Source of the DNA: Giardia muris
Taxonomy: Eukaryota > Fornicata > Diplomonadida > Hexamitidae
Assembly (NCBI GenBank): GCA_006247105.1
Contig: CM016925.1
Coordinates: 1,116,001-1,180,000 of the forward strand
Reading direction: 5' to 3'
Length of the DNA: 64,000 bases
The notes under the pieces were generated by a model. It saw only the letters and a list, made by a program, of their open reading frames with translations, did no database searches and had not been told where the DNA came from. Below, in pieces: positions 43,736 to 53,803 of the stretch. Every line of letters starts with the position of its first letter. The stretch's first letter is position 1. Position numbers and translations under genes: made by a program.

Positions 43736-45448
43736 ATGAGCTTACAAGACCTTGCGCACGGGATCATCCGCGAATATCTCAAGCTGCACAGCTACACAGC
43801 CGCGTACGAAGCCTTTGAGGCGGAAGCCGAGCGGCGCGGAATCGAGAAAGCCTTCCATAAGCGCGTCGAGCTCCTTGATGCCGCCGGCCTGACTGCTCCC
43901 ATGCGTGAAGAGACGCGGAAACGGAAGGAGGGCGGTGATGGGCTACTAACTTCCCTCGAGGTCCTTCTTCGCGAATATCTCCAGCTGAGGGAGAAACCTT
44001 CTGAGCATGTTGCTCCGGCTGAGGTCACGGCACCTTCAGACGCTCCCTCCTCTCCACCAAGCACGCGTCGGCGGCGGAGAAAGGTATCTCGACGGGTTGA
44101 GGAGAGAACGGAACCCACCTCTCCGATAGAACGCGAACTGGATCTACTACGAAAGAGTTCACTTGCCGAGACTTGGGTCAGGAAAGTCACAGTCTCTCTG
44201 CATGACTTCATCGAAGGGCGAGGTGGGATGGACATGTTTCGGACGATCATGTTTGGAGGCCGCTCACCAAAGGACCTTCCAGACTCTTGGTACCAATCTC
44301 TGTACTGCATGGCCTTTTATCCATCAAGGCGACGTAAGGTGGCGAGCTGGGGACTTGAAGAGCCTACGACGTGGGGGATCCATCAAGGAGAGGGTGGACC
44401 TTGTGGGCCTATTGCAATTCTTCAGGGCCGAGCCATTCGCTTCATGTTCCAAGGCGAACCACCACTCGTCGAGGTTTCCCCATTTGCAGATGCATTGATC
44501 AGCACGATAAACCCGGATAATACGCTTCGCATATACGTACAGGGCATCATGTCCGCCATCTATGAGACGTTCATGGTACTCCTTCGCACTGGAGCACCCT
44601 GCTTCTATATAGTGCTCCCCGCCACCTATAGCGAGCTTACTCATGACGCGTTGACTGACGTCCTCCGAACAGATACACCACTCCAGGAGCTAGTAATGCG
44701 GATAGGTGCCGATATGCTCATAAGGAATATGGACCGTTTCGTTGTCTTGTGCATTGAGACGGAAGCAGACTTACGGACGTTCTGCAGCTCAGGATTCTAT
44801 CAAGCCTATGCCCTGTTTATGCGAGCCTCGTCATTTATCCCATCACTAGTCGTCTCGCTCGTCCTCACACGCTCACTCGCTCAGATCCAAACGGAGGATT
44901 TTGGAGAGGATACGAATACAGGCCTCCTCAACACATATAATAACGCGTCTCAGGAGCTTATTAATTTGTTCCTACAGGGCCGTGCAACAGGTCACCTCCA
45001 CGACCGAGATCTAGACCTCGATGGGATGGTGCTACGGGGAATATATAGCCCAACAGATTTGGGCTTCCTCAGCATCTATGAATACTATGGGTACATTGTC
45101 ATCGGAGCAAATGCCAAATGGCACGCAGAGAATGCCAGCTATGTCATTCTCAATGAAGACCATTACACTGTTCTCTTCGCAAAAGATAAGGAAGCAAACG
45201 AACAAGTCCGCACACTCCTTTCCCAACGGAACGTCCCTACGCGGACACAGGTCGACTTTATCTACTACGACTCGCTCGATAGCCAGCCAGATCTGGTTCG
45301 TCTGACCCTAACGCTCGAAGGACCTGTCACGTGCAAGGTGGAAAGTGATGGAATCGAGACGAAAAGCTTCGTCGATAGCCTCCTATTTTCTCTGTTCGGT
45401 GAGGCACTCCAGGAAGTCAATTGGAACGGAACCGAGCCTTATCTCTGA
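43736..45448 (+). CDS. MINDY-family deubiquitinase (MINDY-4/3-like)
   Basis: 570 residues. The N-terminal 35 residues resemble a LisH motif (IIREYLKLHSYTAAYEAF). After a basic linker, the MINDY catalytic domain (about 140-570) has the Cys box QGEGGPCGPIAILQ with nucleophile Cys223 and, far downstream, the His box NEDHYTVLF with His476. MINDY enzymes cut Lys48-linked polyubiquitin. The Cys-to-His spacing and the LisH suggest the MINDY-3/4 branch. Its stop region overlaps the convergent RRM gene by 10 bases. Confidence 0.82.
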   Translation: MSLQDLAHGIIREYLKLHSYTAAYEAFEAEAERRGIEKAFHKRVELLDAAGLTAPMREETRKRKEGGDGLLTSLEVLLREYLQLREKPSEHVAPAEVTAPSDAPSSPPSTRRRRRKVSRRVEERTEPTSPIERELDLLRKSSLAETWVRKVTVSLHDFIEGRGGMDMFRTIMFGGRSPKDLPDSWYQSLYCMAFYPSRRRKVASWGLEEPTTWGIHQGEGGPCGPIAILQGRAIRFMFQGEPPLVEVSPFADALISTINPDNTLRIYVQGIMSAIYETFMVLLRTGAPCFYIVLPATYSELTHDALTDVLRTDTPLQELVMRIGADMLIRNMDRFVVLCIETEADLRTFCSSGFYQAYALFMRASSFIPSLVVSLVLTRSLAQIQTEDFGEDTNTGLLNTYNNASQELINLFLQGRATGHLHDRDLDLDGMVLRGIYSPTDLGFLSIYEYYGYIVIGANAKWHAENASYVILNEDHYTVLFAKDKEANEQVRTLLSQRNVPTRTQVDFIYYDSLDSQPDLVRLTLTLEGPVTCKVESDGIETKSFVDSLLFSLFGEALQEVNWNGTEPYL

Positions 45449-46392
45449 AAAGGCTTACGAGGCTTGAAGTCGTGCTCTCGTGGTGATGAGCCCTTATTGA
45501 CCGCAGCCTTTCCAAGACGGCGCTTCTGGACGGCCAGAGCACGCTCTCGGCGCTCCTTCGCCTTCTTGACCTTCTTCTCGCTGACACACTTCATGATCTT
45601 GCATACGCAGTTTGTTCCTGGCAGGTTGAACTCGGTCATCCAAATTTTCGGTGGGGGTGGCCAACACTCCTGAGCAAGCTCCACGATGCAGTACGATAGA
45701 CGCTTGCCCGTCTCCACGTCTTTGAAGATACGAATGTTCGTCAAGAGAAAGCCATAGTGCTTCTCCAGATACGTGAGTAGGACTTCAATGTCCATGGACC
45801 GGTCCTTGATCCCACTGATGAACAGGCTCCGGGGTTGGTGCAGTTGTGCATGCTGCTGAGTGCCGGGGTACATGAAGATATGCCTATTGTTGAGTCGCAA
45901 GCGGCCGCTATACTTCTCGATGAGTGGACAGATGGGATCCTCAACATTAAATCGGATGAACGCAAGTTTCGTTGCTCCAGGCTTACTCGAGAACTGCTTT
46001 TTGGCGGCGGCCGCCTTCTTTTCAGATGCACGTTGAAGGTGCTTCTCGAAGTCGCAGGCACGGAAAAATACGGTGGTGACTGCGATCTTATCGCTCGGAG
46101 TCGAGGTGTGATCGTTGTTGACGGTATCTTCGAAGAGTCCCTTGACTAGGTGCATGATGGCCTTCTCGATGTCTCTCTCCTCCGCGTTCACGTCGACGTT
46201 CGTGCAGATGAGCGTCCGTGCGAGTCGTTCTGCAGTGGCGGCTGAATTGGATCCCTTCTTCTGCTTCTTCTTCTGACCCGGTGCGGATGCGGGCATAGGC
46301 TCGATTACCGTCGGCATCTCTTCAAAGACGGCCGCCCCGGTGAACGCCCCAAAGGCGTCGCGGAGCGCGTCCTGGATATTGGGATCCGTCAT
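45439..46392 (-). CDS. RBM34/Nop12-like nucleolar RRM protein
   Basis: 317 residues. Two RRMs: the first (about 55-180) has RTLICTNVDV and a long charged loop (KHLQRASEKKAAAAKKQF) before TKLAFIRFN. This split first RRM is typical of RBM34/Nop12. The second (about 190-270) has SLFISGIKD and SYCIVEL. A Lys/Arg tail (KKVKKAKERRERALAV) closes it. These proteins act in pre-60S rRNA processing. The start is the ATG at 46392, one base after the stop of the upstream gene; the six-codon extension crosses that gene. Confidence 0.75.
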   Translation of the reverse strand: MTDPNIQDALRDAFGAFTGAAVFEEMPTVIEPMPASAPGQKKKQKKGSNSAATAERLARTLICTNVDVNAEERDIEKAIMHLVKGLFEDTVNNDHTSTPSDKIAVTTVFFRACDFEKHLQRASEKKAAAAKKQFSSKPGATKLAFIRFNVEDPICPLIEKYSGRLRLNNRHIFMYPGTQQHAQLHQPRSLFISGIKDRSMDIEVLLTYLEKHYGFLLTNIRIFKDVETGKRLSYCIVELAQECWPPPPKIWMTEFNLPGTNCVCKIMKCVSEKKVKKAKERRERALAVQKRRLGKAAVNKGSSPREHDFKPRKPFQR

Positions 46393-46393
46393 T

Positions 46394-49300
46394 TTACTCA
46401 GGCCGCCCAATGATATCGTAAAGCATCAAGCGCATGTGCTGGACAAGACGTATACTAATTTGCTCCGCAAGCTCGCACTGCTTCAGGTAGGAGTAGAGTC
46501 TGAGGTTGCGCCGGTAGCGGTTCGGGTAGAGGTCAGAAGACGCACTCACGCGTTGCACGAACCTATGAATGAAGTAGTGGATGATAGACGCGGCCAGCTC
46601 GAGCGCCTCGGCCTGATCGAAATGCTTCCGCTCGCACATGTCGAGGACGGGCTTATAGAAGACGCGCGAGTAGCGGAAGGTGAATCTGAATGTGTGCTCG
46701 GACCCCTTAAGGATGGAGTGGAAGTTCGTGCGGCAGTATTCGGCGACCGCCGCTGGATCCTTGTGAGCCATGATAGCGTCACATCGGGCCGAGAAGAAGT
46801 CCGCGCTAAGGTCTGTTGTAATCCCGGGCGTCTCGTCGTCGACTTCCGAGACGGATGAAATGGAAAGAGATGATGAGGTCTGAGGCAACGAGCTCGGGCT
46901 ACCCGTGTCATCGATGTACTCACACATCTGCTTGTATAGGTTTTCCCCGAGCGCGTGCTTCAGGAAGCGCTCAATAACCGAAACGTACTTCGCTACTTTG
47001 TCCTTGAGCGCCGTGTAGATGATGAGCGACGCGTGGCGCGCAAGAAACCTGAGCTGATGTAAGCTCATCCCCCGGTTATAAGCCTGGAGCCGCGCAGGAG
47101 TGATAATGGAACCGAAGGAACAAACGGTCATGACATGGTTGAGGTGGAGCCAGAGATGGATCGCAACAGTGGCTGTACGGAAGCAGAGCCCGCTTTGCAA
47201 AGTCGTCTTGGTCATGTAGAGAATGGCAAAGATAAAAGGCTCGAAGCGCTCCACAAATGCAACCTGTGCGAAGCGGACAAGGCGTTGTCGGGAAGCCTCG
47301 TCAACCCACCCTTCTGGGGTGCTAGTGATGATGAGATCCTCGAACGATGTGACAAACTCTCGCCCAGGATGAATACTGGTGGGTATCGCCCGGCGAGTGA
47401 GTGTGTTTGTTCTTACCTGATAAGATGTCGTGTAAATTGGAGGTGCAATGACCCCCACCGTTCTCAGTGGCAGGAGTTCGTTGATGATATCGCTAGGCTG
47501 ACAAAGACGAATAACTGAGGTCTGGAACTGGTCCGTTTCGAGTGCGATAAGGTAGTCAATGAAGCAGATGGTTGCAACCACAGGCTCTGTCATGGCGACG
47601 AGGAAGCGCTCACCAGAGGCTGAGACTGGAAGTTCGCCAAGTGGTCGTGCAATGACTTGATGAACCTGCCACTCGATTGCAGAGCCGTCAGTCACCGCGA
47701 GGAATCCACCGTAGGTGCGTATGGGAGGCATGACTGTCAGCTTGTTGTCCTCAATAAGAAGAGATCGGTACTTGACCATTTGGCGGTTACTGAACCAGTA
47801 GCACGAGATCTCATTGACGCGTTGAATCGCAAGGTCTAGCTGGTGGAACTGGCTCTTGAAGCGGAAGAGCCCTATAAGGATTGCTGCGAAGACGTTATCA
47901 CTGATGAGAAGCTGGCTGACGGTTCGGAAGAAGAGCGCCCCATCGAGCAGGATGAAGAGGATATATGTGACCTCGATGTTGTCGATGAGGCCCGAAAGGA
48001 GAAAGATCGCCTCCGCAAAGCACGGATTGTCGTTGTTGACGAGTTGGATGCCAACCATGTGGGAGCGGTCAATCCGCGGATCGTCCTCACGGAGCGGTTC
48101 TGTCGTGACCCCTCGGTGACGGGGTGACATGTACTCCTGAAGAGATCGATGAGTCACCGAAGTAGGAGGCAATGCTGAGTCAACCTTTCGGTAGAGGCGT
48201 CTCAGAGTATCAAGAACATTAGCCAACTCCATGTAGATGGACGCTCGCAGATCACCAACGTCAACGATGGTGTAAATATGCATGAAGTCAGCGAACATCA
48301 ACGCTCCAGTCGAGAGAGTAACGTCTCGTGCGACTCGAGTTGATGTGACGAAGAAGGGATGGGACTCGAGGCTTCCCATGAGCGATGATGCTAGCTGGGT
48401 TGAGTACGCATCGTCTGACGTCTCGATCAGTCCGAGTTGCTCCTTGAGAAACTGAACAAGATAAATCCCGGCGATGAGGGACGGATGGAAGATTGACTCG
48501 TCCTTGAACGCCTGAAGTATATCAATTCGCTGCTCATCGCTGAAGTTCTTGTACGAGCCATAAAAGCGGCTGTCACCCTTGACGAGTGGAAGCTCGTCGA
48601 ATCTGCCCAGAAGATTAATGATATAGGAATGGTATTTCTCGACGAGGGTGTTAAACGGGAAGGCTCCAGTATCACTCTGGGACAGTCCAAGATCAGAAAG
48701 CGTCCATCGGCACTGGTTGAGAATCGCTCGTTCAAGAAAGGCCTGCTGCGTGAGGCACATGCTACGGATGATCTCGAGCTTGAGGGCTGGAACGTCAGGA
48801 GCTCTACTTGTACAAGAAGTGAAGTAGGACGGTCCATTGGCGATTAGGTTGTCTGGATCGACCAGGAGGTGGGAATACTCGTGAAAACGTCGGACAAGAC
48901 GGATTGGAAGCGTCAAGGCCATCCCGATACAAATGTCGGCGAACATAAGATTGATCCCGAGGCATTTTGGGGGGAGATCGTTCTGGCGGACGACGTTTGT
49001 AGACAACATCTCGAGAGAGACGTTCTGCAGGACGTCGAGAAGCAGGACGGTCAGTAACGGAAGCTTACGAGAATTGATGAGGTTGTGATATGTACCCGAA
49101 TCGAGTATGTGCGTGAGAAGCCTCATGAGATTGTGGCGTGCTTGTGCGCTCTCAGACCCCTCATATGAGTCCTCTATGAGGGAAAGGTGGAGATAGTAGA
49201 AGTTGTAGTTGAACGTCATGTCCGCATTGATGATGTGCAAGGCCTGAAGTACCGTGAGAGGATCGACGTCTACGCACTTCAAGAGAAATATGTAGAGCTC

Positions 49301-50095
49301 GCTCCGCTCATCATTGAGCGCCTGGGTATACTCTTCCGGAGGGAGCAACCTCAGAATAAGCTCGTGTGGGAAAAGTGGCCCCGTAGGACGAGATGGGAGG
49401 TTCTCCCGAAGGTACGGAACTTCCGCCAGGGAGACGGGAGGCGTCCCTGGAGGGCCCAGCGCAATGCTTCCGAAGCGATATATTGGAGCTTGAATACGGG
49501 AGTACAACATGTTATAGTAAGAGATGATACGCTGGCAGGTGAAGCGTATGGCAGGGGCAGTGGCCTCATCGGAAAGGTGGACTCGTTCTAGACTCTCCAC
49601 GAGGCGGGAAAACATGTAGGCTTGGAAGGGGCGTGAGAAGCAGCCGCGAAACTCGACAAAGGTCCAACCTGAGCAGAAGAAAAGCGTATAGAGTGCCTCA
49701 CAAGGGATACAGCCGTGCCCCAGACGATGGTGATTGATGGCGTTATTGAGACGGACAAGATCGATCCCATAGGCAAGCATCGGTAGGTCGCTCGCGGTGG
49801 TACTTGATGCAGGAGGGGCGAAGTCATTTGGCGAAAAGACGTACTGCCCGCGCTTTGTGACCCCATGACGCTGCTTGTAGGCTCGAGAGGAACGGAGAGC
49901 CGCGGAAATCCGGATGCTCACCGCTCTCGGTGCCGTCTTTGCAAGATGGTCGAGGGTCTCGAAATCGCGACCTTTGATGAGGCACTGAATGACACGGGCG
50001 GCATCCAAACCCTCAAGAATTCCAGTACCGAGCGCATCGACGTCCTTGGGGGAAGGATTCATCGTTCGTCGAGGACGTCTTTCTAACGGAGTCAT
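46394..50095 (-). CDS. Very large hypothetical protein (1233 residues)
   Basis: No domain recognised. The chain is mostly helical throughout, with few charged low-complexity stretches except a Ser-rich loop near 1060-1095. It looks like an alpha-solenoid or large scaffold. Several hydrophobic helices (such as LSGLIDNIEVTYILFILLDGA) are not clear membrane spans. Its stop is one base from the RRM gene's ATG, and its ATG touches the stop of the next upstream gene with no gap (TAAATG). Candidates such as nucleoporins or traffic tethers cannot be separated by eye. Confidence 0.65.
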   Translation of the reverse strand: MTPLERRPRRTMNPSPKDVDALGTGILEGLDAARVIQCLIKGRDFETLDHLAKTAPRAVSIRISAALRSSRAYKQRHGVTKRGQYVFSPNDFAPPASSTTASDLPMLAYGIDLVRLNNAINHHRLGHGCIPCEALYTLFFCSGWTFVEFRGCFSRPFQAYMFSRLVESLERVHLSDEATAPAIRFTCQRIISYYNMLYSRIQAPIYRFGSIALGPPGTPPVSLAEVPYLRENLPSRPTGPLFPHELILRLLPPEEYTQALNDERSELYIFLLKCVDVDPLTVLQALHIINADMTFNYNFYYLHLSLIEDSYEGSESAQARHNLMRLLTHILDSGTYHNLINSRKLPLLTVLLLDVLQNVSLEMLSTNVVRQNDLPPKCLGINLMFADICIGMALTLPIRLVRRFHEYSHLLVDPDNLIANGPSYFTSCTSRAPDVPALKLEIIRSMCLTQQAFLERAILNQCRWTLSDLGLSQSDTGAFPFNTLVEKYHSYIINLLGRFDELPLVKGDSRFYGSYKNFSDEQRIDILQAFKDESIFHPSLIAGIYLVQFLKEQLGLIETSDDAYSTQLASSLMGSLESHPFFVTSTRVARDVTLSTGALMFADFMHIYTIVDVGDLRASIYMELANVLDTLRRLYRKVDSALPPTSVTHRSLQEYMSPRHRGVTTEPLREDDPRIDRSHMVGIQLVNNDNPCFAEAIFLLSGLIDNIEVTYILFILLDGALFFRTVSQLLISDNVFAAILIGLFRFKSQFHQLDLAIQRVNEISCYWFSNRQMVKYRSLLIEDNKLTVMPPIRTYGGFLAVTDGSAIEWQVHQVIARPLGELPVSASGERFLVAMTEPVVATICFIDYLIALETDQFQTSVIRLCQPSDIINELLPLRTVGVIAPPIYTTSYQVRTNTLTRRAIPTSIHPGREFVTSFEDLIITSTPEGWVDEASRQRLVRFAQVAFVERFEPFIFAILYMTKTTLQSGLCFRTATVAIHLWLHLNHVMTVCSFGSIITPARLQAYNRGMSLHQLRFLARHASLIIYTALKDKVAKYVSVIERFLKHALGENLYKQMCEYIDDTGSPSSLPQTSSSLSISSVSEVDDETPGITTDLSADFFSARCDAIMAHKDPAAVAEYCRTNFHSILKGSEHTFRFTFRYSRVFYKPVLDMCERKHFDQAEALELAASIIHYFIHRFVQRVSASSDLYPNRYRRNLRLYSYLKQCELAEQISIRLVQHMRLMLYDIIGRPE

Positions 50096-51838
50096 TTACT
50101 TTGGCTTTCCAGACAGTGCCTTCGGGAGTGTAGGGAGATTCGCGAGGTTGAGCGTTCGGTTCTCGTCTGCTACCGGATCTGGCTCGAGGTCCTGGGCCAA
50201 TGCGGCTAGATCATCGGTTTGACTAGGGGCTGAAGCAGCTCGTTCCTCTGCTGCTTTAAGCCTCCGCCCCAGCTCTACAATCGCAAGCTTGAGCTTTTTG
50301 TTCTCCTCACGCAGAACAGGCATATCGACTAGCCACTCGGTCCTGTACTTATGGAGATCAGTGAGGTCGATGAGTGCTTGCTGGAAGTCAATCCCGCGCT
50401 CACAGTGCTCGCAGGGTACGACGCGAACCTCGACGTTATCAGGCCCTACGAGGGAACTACCGTTCTCTCCGGTGACAACACTTAGGCCTGAATATGCGGT
50501 CTGAAGCCGCTCGACGGTCCGCTCAAGCTCTGCGATGCACTCCTGAGCATCGTGGAGCTCCTCGTGTGTTATATATCGCGCAACCGTCTGACTCGAGGCG
50601 TCGACGGCCGCGAGGGTGTAGCGCAGATCCGCTGATGTCCGGCCAAAGTCCTGCACGAGCCCAGCCGATGCACGCTTGTGCTCCTCAGCACGGTACTTTG
50701 CTACTTCCTCCTGGATGGTAATGAGCTGCGCCCGGAGCGCCCGTTCGTTCTCCTTTCCGCGCTGGTTACACTCGGTCAGCTGGAGCATCTCCTCCTGTAG
50801 CGATCGGTTCATCTCAGCACCATCGGCCAGCATTTGTTCGAGTTCAAGGTTTGTGCGTGAGGCAGTCTCAAGATCTGTATTAAGGGTGCGAAGTCGCCCA
50901 TCCATCTCGTCCAGCTCGGTCTGCATCCGTCGAGCATCGGCCTTCCACTCCTCGGCCGCCTCGTTATACCGTGTCTCGTTTCTTTGAAGCCGGATATCCT
51001 GTTCTTGAAGCTGTGCATGGAGACTTTCTATCTCCGCCCGAGCCATGTCCAGAGACGTCTGGATAGCACGCCGGTCCTGGGCCTCTGCCGCCATTTGGGT
51101 AGTCATTGCCGCCGTAGCTTGCTCGAGCTTTCGACAAGCGGCAGTTCCAGCGCGGATCTGTGCGTCACGCTCGTCAATGAGGACACACGCCTTATTGAGC
51201 TCTTCTTCGAGGCGATGAACCTCTGCACCGTGATCGGCCCGGGTGGTCGCGAGTTCTGTCTCAAGGCGCGCCATCTCCTGAAGAAGATTCTCGACCGATA
51301 TTCCTGCGTATGGGTTTTCGAGGAGCTCAGTGACCATCGCGAAGGACTTCTTCAGGAGCTGAGGATCACGTGCCAAGAGCCCCACTGGCTCAGCCTGAGC
51401 ATCACGAAGCGAGCGGCTAAGAGGATTATCTCCCGAGACACACTGTACGATGCGCGGAGGTGGCATCTCTTCTGGAGACTGTCCTGTCTGGCGCCCAGCC
51501 TCGCCTGTTCGTTCGCGATGTCCAGGCTGTTTGAGGGTTGGCTCGGTCCCAGGACGCACCTGCTTTCGAGGAGCCTTTGTGACACCCGGCCGGTCGACGG
51601 TACTGACTGCAAGTGTGGAGGCTCGAGGGCGCATTGATGTCGTCAAGGCGCGTGGTGCAGCGGTCTGAGATTGGGTAGACGATCCGAATCGAAGCTGTGT
51701 CGAAACTGGACGAGCCGACCCGCCAGCGTGCGAGCGCGCTAGCCCCGCAGTGGGACGGTCTGCCGCCGCCGGGCGACTGAAGCGCCGGATATCGATCCCC
51801 ACGGCCCTAGGCGCGGCCTGGGAGGTGCCAAGAGACAT
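50096..51838 (-). CDS. Long coiled-coil protein
   Basis: 580 residues. The N-terminal 140 are basic, Ser/Thr/Pro-rich and disordered. Residues about 180-410 form a long, nearly unbroken coiled coil (LLQEMARLETELATTRADHG, EEWKADARRMQTELDEMDGR), with another stretch at about 425-445 and 490-525. A CEHCE pair lies near 475. Such basic-head coiled-coil proteins in Giardia are often cytoskeletal or basal-body proteins, but nothing here proves this. A 62-base spacer separates it from the divergent CS-like gene. Confidence 0.72.
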   Translation of the reverse strand: MSLGTSQAAPRAVGIDIRRFSRPAAADRPTAGLARSHAGGSARPVSTQLRFGSSTQSQTAAPRALTTSMRPRASTLAVSTVDRPGVTKAPRKQVRPGTEPTLKQPGHRERTGEAGRQTGQSPEEMPPPRIVQCVSGDNPLSRSLRDAQAEPVGLLARDPQLLKKSFAMVTELLENPYAGISVENLLQEMARLETELATTRADHGAEVHRLEEELNKACVLIDERDAQIRAGTAACRKLEQATAAMTTQMAAEAQDRRAIQTSLDMARAEIESLHAQLQEQDIRLQRNETRYNEAAEEWKADARRMQTELDEMDGRLRTLNTDLETASRTNLELEQMLADGAEMNRSLQEEMLQLTECNQRGKENERALRAQLITIQEEVAKYRAEEHKRASAGLVQDFGRTSADLRYTLAAVDASSQTVARYITHEELHDAQECIAELERTVERLQTAYSGLSVVTGENGSSLVGPDNVEVRVVPCEHCERGIDFQQALIDLTDLHKYRTEWLVDMPVLREENKKLKLAIVELGRRLKAAEERAASAPSQTDDLAALAQDLEPDPVADENRTLNLANLPTLPKALSGKPK

Positions 51839-51900
51839 GGTTTTTACTTTTCGGAGTCAGACACATCCATGGGACCTGTTCTCAGCCAGAGCTGAATAAA

Positions 51901-52638
51901 ATGGAGCCAGAGTACTCTATCCGGATCAACCCCTTTTCCCACTCCGTTATCTTTAATGCTCGGCTCAAGGTTCCCGACTCGGTTATCAAGCTGAACGTTC
52001 AGCCCGAGCGGCTCTATCTTGACACGCTCGGCTACTCGAAGAAGTATCTGCTTGACATCCCATACCCTCGGAATGCCCGCGTTGACGACACTCGAGCGAC
52101 TGTGACATTCACAGGGAATAATCTCACGCTTCGTGTCCCGGCAGTGTCGTATGACGGACTAGAAGAGACGTCTGTCCGAGGCTATCGTTGTCTGCTCCGA
52201 AACCTGCCTCAGCCCGACTCGGACGAAAGAGACGAACCCGACGACGATGTCTCGGCTCCAGTACATACTCTGAGCGGTCCACTCCCCCGTGCGAGGGACC
52301 GTTTACTTGCCCGGAACCTTGATCCCACGACGCCTCACATTCCACACATTCCTATGAAGCATCGTCGTTCAGTCCAGAACCCCGCCGCATTTCCAGCGAT
52401 GGAACATCAGAAGAAGCCGAAGTATGTGACAAGCGAGAAGGAACTTGTCCGTATTGCCCGCAAGGCCGCAAAGAACGAGGTGGAGAAGTTCTCTGCACGT
52501 ATCGAGAAGAAGCAACGCGATGAAGAGAAGATGATGCAATATGCAGAGGCACGAGCCAAGATGAAGGAGCTCAAACACAGCAAGAAAAAGATGATCACCG
52601 AGCGTGCGAAGGCGCGTCTCGAGAAGCGTGGAAAGTGA
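51901..52638 (+). CDS. CS/PIH1-like protein (tentative)
   Basis: 245 residues. The first 100 form a beta-rich region (LDTLGYSKKYLLDIPYP, then ATVTFTGNNLTLRVP) similar to the CS-like fold of PIH1-type dynein assembly factors, though key motifs are not certain. The C-terminal 80 are Lys/Glu-rich helix (EKFSARIEKKQRDEEKMMQY) ending in KRGK. The start follows TGAATAAA. The stop overlaps an AGTGAA poly(A) signal and is one base from the convergent ankyrin-RING stop. A flagellar role would fit Giardia but is inference. Confidence 0.5.
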   Translation: MEPEYSIRINPFSHSVIFNARLKVPDSVIKLNVQPERLYLDTLGYSKKYLLDIPYPRNARVDDTRATVTFTGNNLTLRVPAVSYDGLEETSVRGYRCLLRNLPQPDSDERDEPDDDVSAPVHTLSGPLPRARDRLLARNLDPTTPHIPHIPMKHRRSVQNPAAFPAMEHQKKPKYVTSEKELVRIARKAAKNEVEKFSARIEKKQRDEEKMMQYAEARAKMKELKHSKKKMITERAKARLEKRGK

Positions 52639-52639
52639 A
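52634..52639 (+). terminator. Poly(A) signal AGTGAA overlapping the stop
   Basis: AGTGAA contains the TGA of the CS-like gene, the same arrangement as at RanBP1. Confidence 0.5.
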
Positions 52640-53800
52640 CTAAAGGTCGACTTCGTGTACTTCTTGAACAGTAGACGCACAGCAGGGACAGCATCCCCGA
52701 GTGTGGTCGTAATTTGAGGCAGGGACCGCGTGACGGCAGGGAAGTAGGAAGACATGCATCCCGGCCGCGAAGTCGCTGTCAGACTCGCAAGGAAGGCAGT
52801 CCGGATTCTGAAAGGTCGATATCTTACGTTCATCAGAAGGGAGATGCATGACGTCGGCCCTGCATCCCCGATAGCGCGCGGCTCGTCCCTTGTGATCGCA
52901 CAGCCCGGCTTCCAGGGGCATGAGGAGCTCGACGATATCTTGATGATCCTTCTCGGCGGCAAGCATCAGAGCCGTCGAGCCGTTCTTGTCCTGGCATCCG
53001 GCCTCAGCAAGAAGCAACCGTGCCGCGCCGATATGTCCATTCTGTGCCGCAAGCATCAGGGCGCTCACTCCTTCATCTGTCATAACTCCCGACTCCTGAG
53101 ATACGAGAAGGGCGACTATGTCCTCGTGTCCGGACTCGGCCGCAGCCATTAGCGCGGTCCAGTTGTCATCTGCTCTTCGTCCTACCTCTATCGGCAGTAG
53201 AGCTCTTGCTGCCTCTAGGTGTCCGTGAGCTGCTGCCACCATCAGGGCCGTCCAACCATGAACTGTCTGACGTGTTCCAAGTGATGGCATCAGCAATCGA
53301 ATACAATCGACATGCCCTCCCCGTGCAGCCGACATAAGCGCTGTCCAACCCTCAGAGTTCACGATGGCAACTTCTCGAGACGCAAGGATCTCGACGATGC
53401 ACAGATGACCTCTGGCAGCGGCCCAATGGATTGCGACTCCCCCATCGGCATTGCAAATCCCTCCCTCGTGGGGAAGGAGGAGCTTCACGCATGCCTCGTG
53501 GCCCTCTCGGGCTGCATACATCAGAGCCGTCCAGCCTCGAAGATCCTGGCGGCCCGCCTCGTCTATAAGCGCCGCGACAAGCACTGCGTTTCCTTGTCTC
53601 GCAGCTATCATCAGTGCCGTAAGTCCTGTGACTGATTGACGCCCTCGCTCCCGAAGAAGGAGCAGTCCGAGATTCGTATCGCCAGCAGCAACGGCATGCA
53701 TCAGAGCAGTGAACCCTTCATCGTCCCGACCACAAATCGTGCGGTTTGCGAGCTCCCGAGACCATGTCGCATCGCGGGTCCGGATGAGCGGGGTCTCCAT
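52640..53800 (-). CDS. Ankyrin-repeat protein with C-terminal RING-like finger
   Basis: 386 residues. About nine ankyrin repeats (residues 25-320) of the form RGWTALMYAAREGHEACVKLL. After them, the last 50 residues hold DCLPC...FLLPCRHAV...GCCPCC, that is CxxC, CxH and CxxC in RING order with a shortened middle. RING fingers bind E2 enzymes and make ubiquitin ligases. If functional, the ankyrin part would select substrates. Some zinc ligands of a standard C3HC4 are hard to place, so the finger may be atypical. It lies 3 bases downstream of another ankyrin gene in the same direction. Confidence 0.8.
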   Translation of the reverse strand: METPLIRTRDATWSRELANRTICGRDDEGFTALMHAVAAGDTNLGLLLLRERGRQSVTGLTALMIAARQGNAVLVAALIDEAGRQDLRGWTALMYAAREGHEACVKLLLPHEGGICNADGGVAIHWAAARGHLCIVEILASREVAIVNSEGWTALMSAARGGHVDCIRLLMPSLGTRQTVHGWTALMVAAAHGHLEAARALLPIEVGRRADDNWTALMAAAESGHEDIVALLVSQESGVMTDEGVSALMLAAQNGHIGAARLLLAEAGCQDKNGSTALMLAAEKDHQDIVELLMPLEAGLCDHKGRAARYRGCRADVMHLPSDERKISTFQNPDCLPCESDSDFAAGMHVFLLPCRHAVPASNYDHTRGCCPCCASTVQEVHEVDL

Positions 53801-53803
53801 TTT

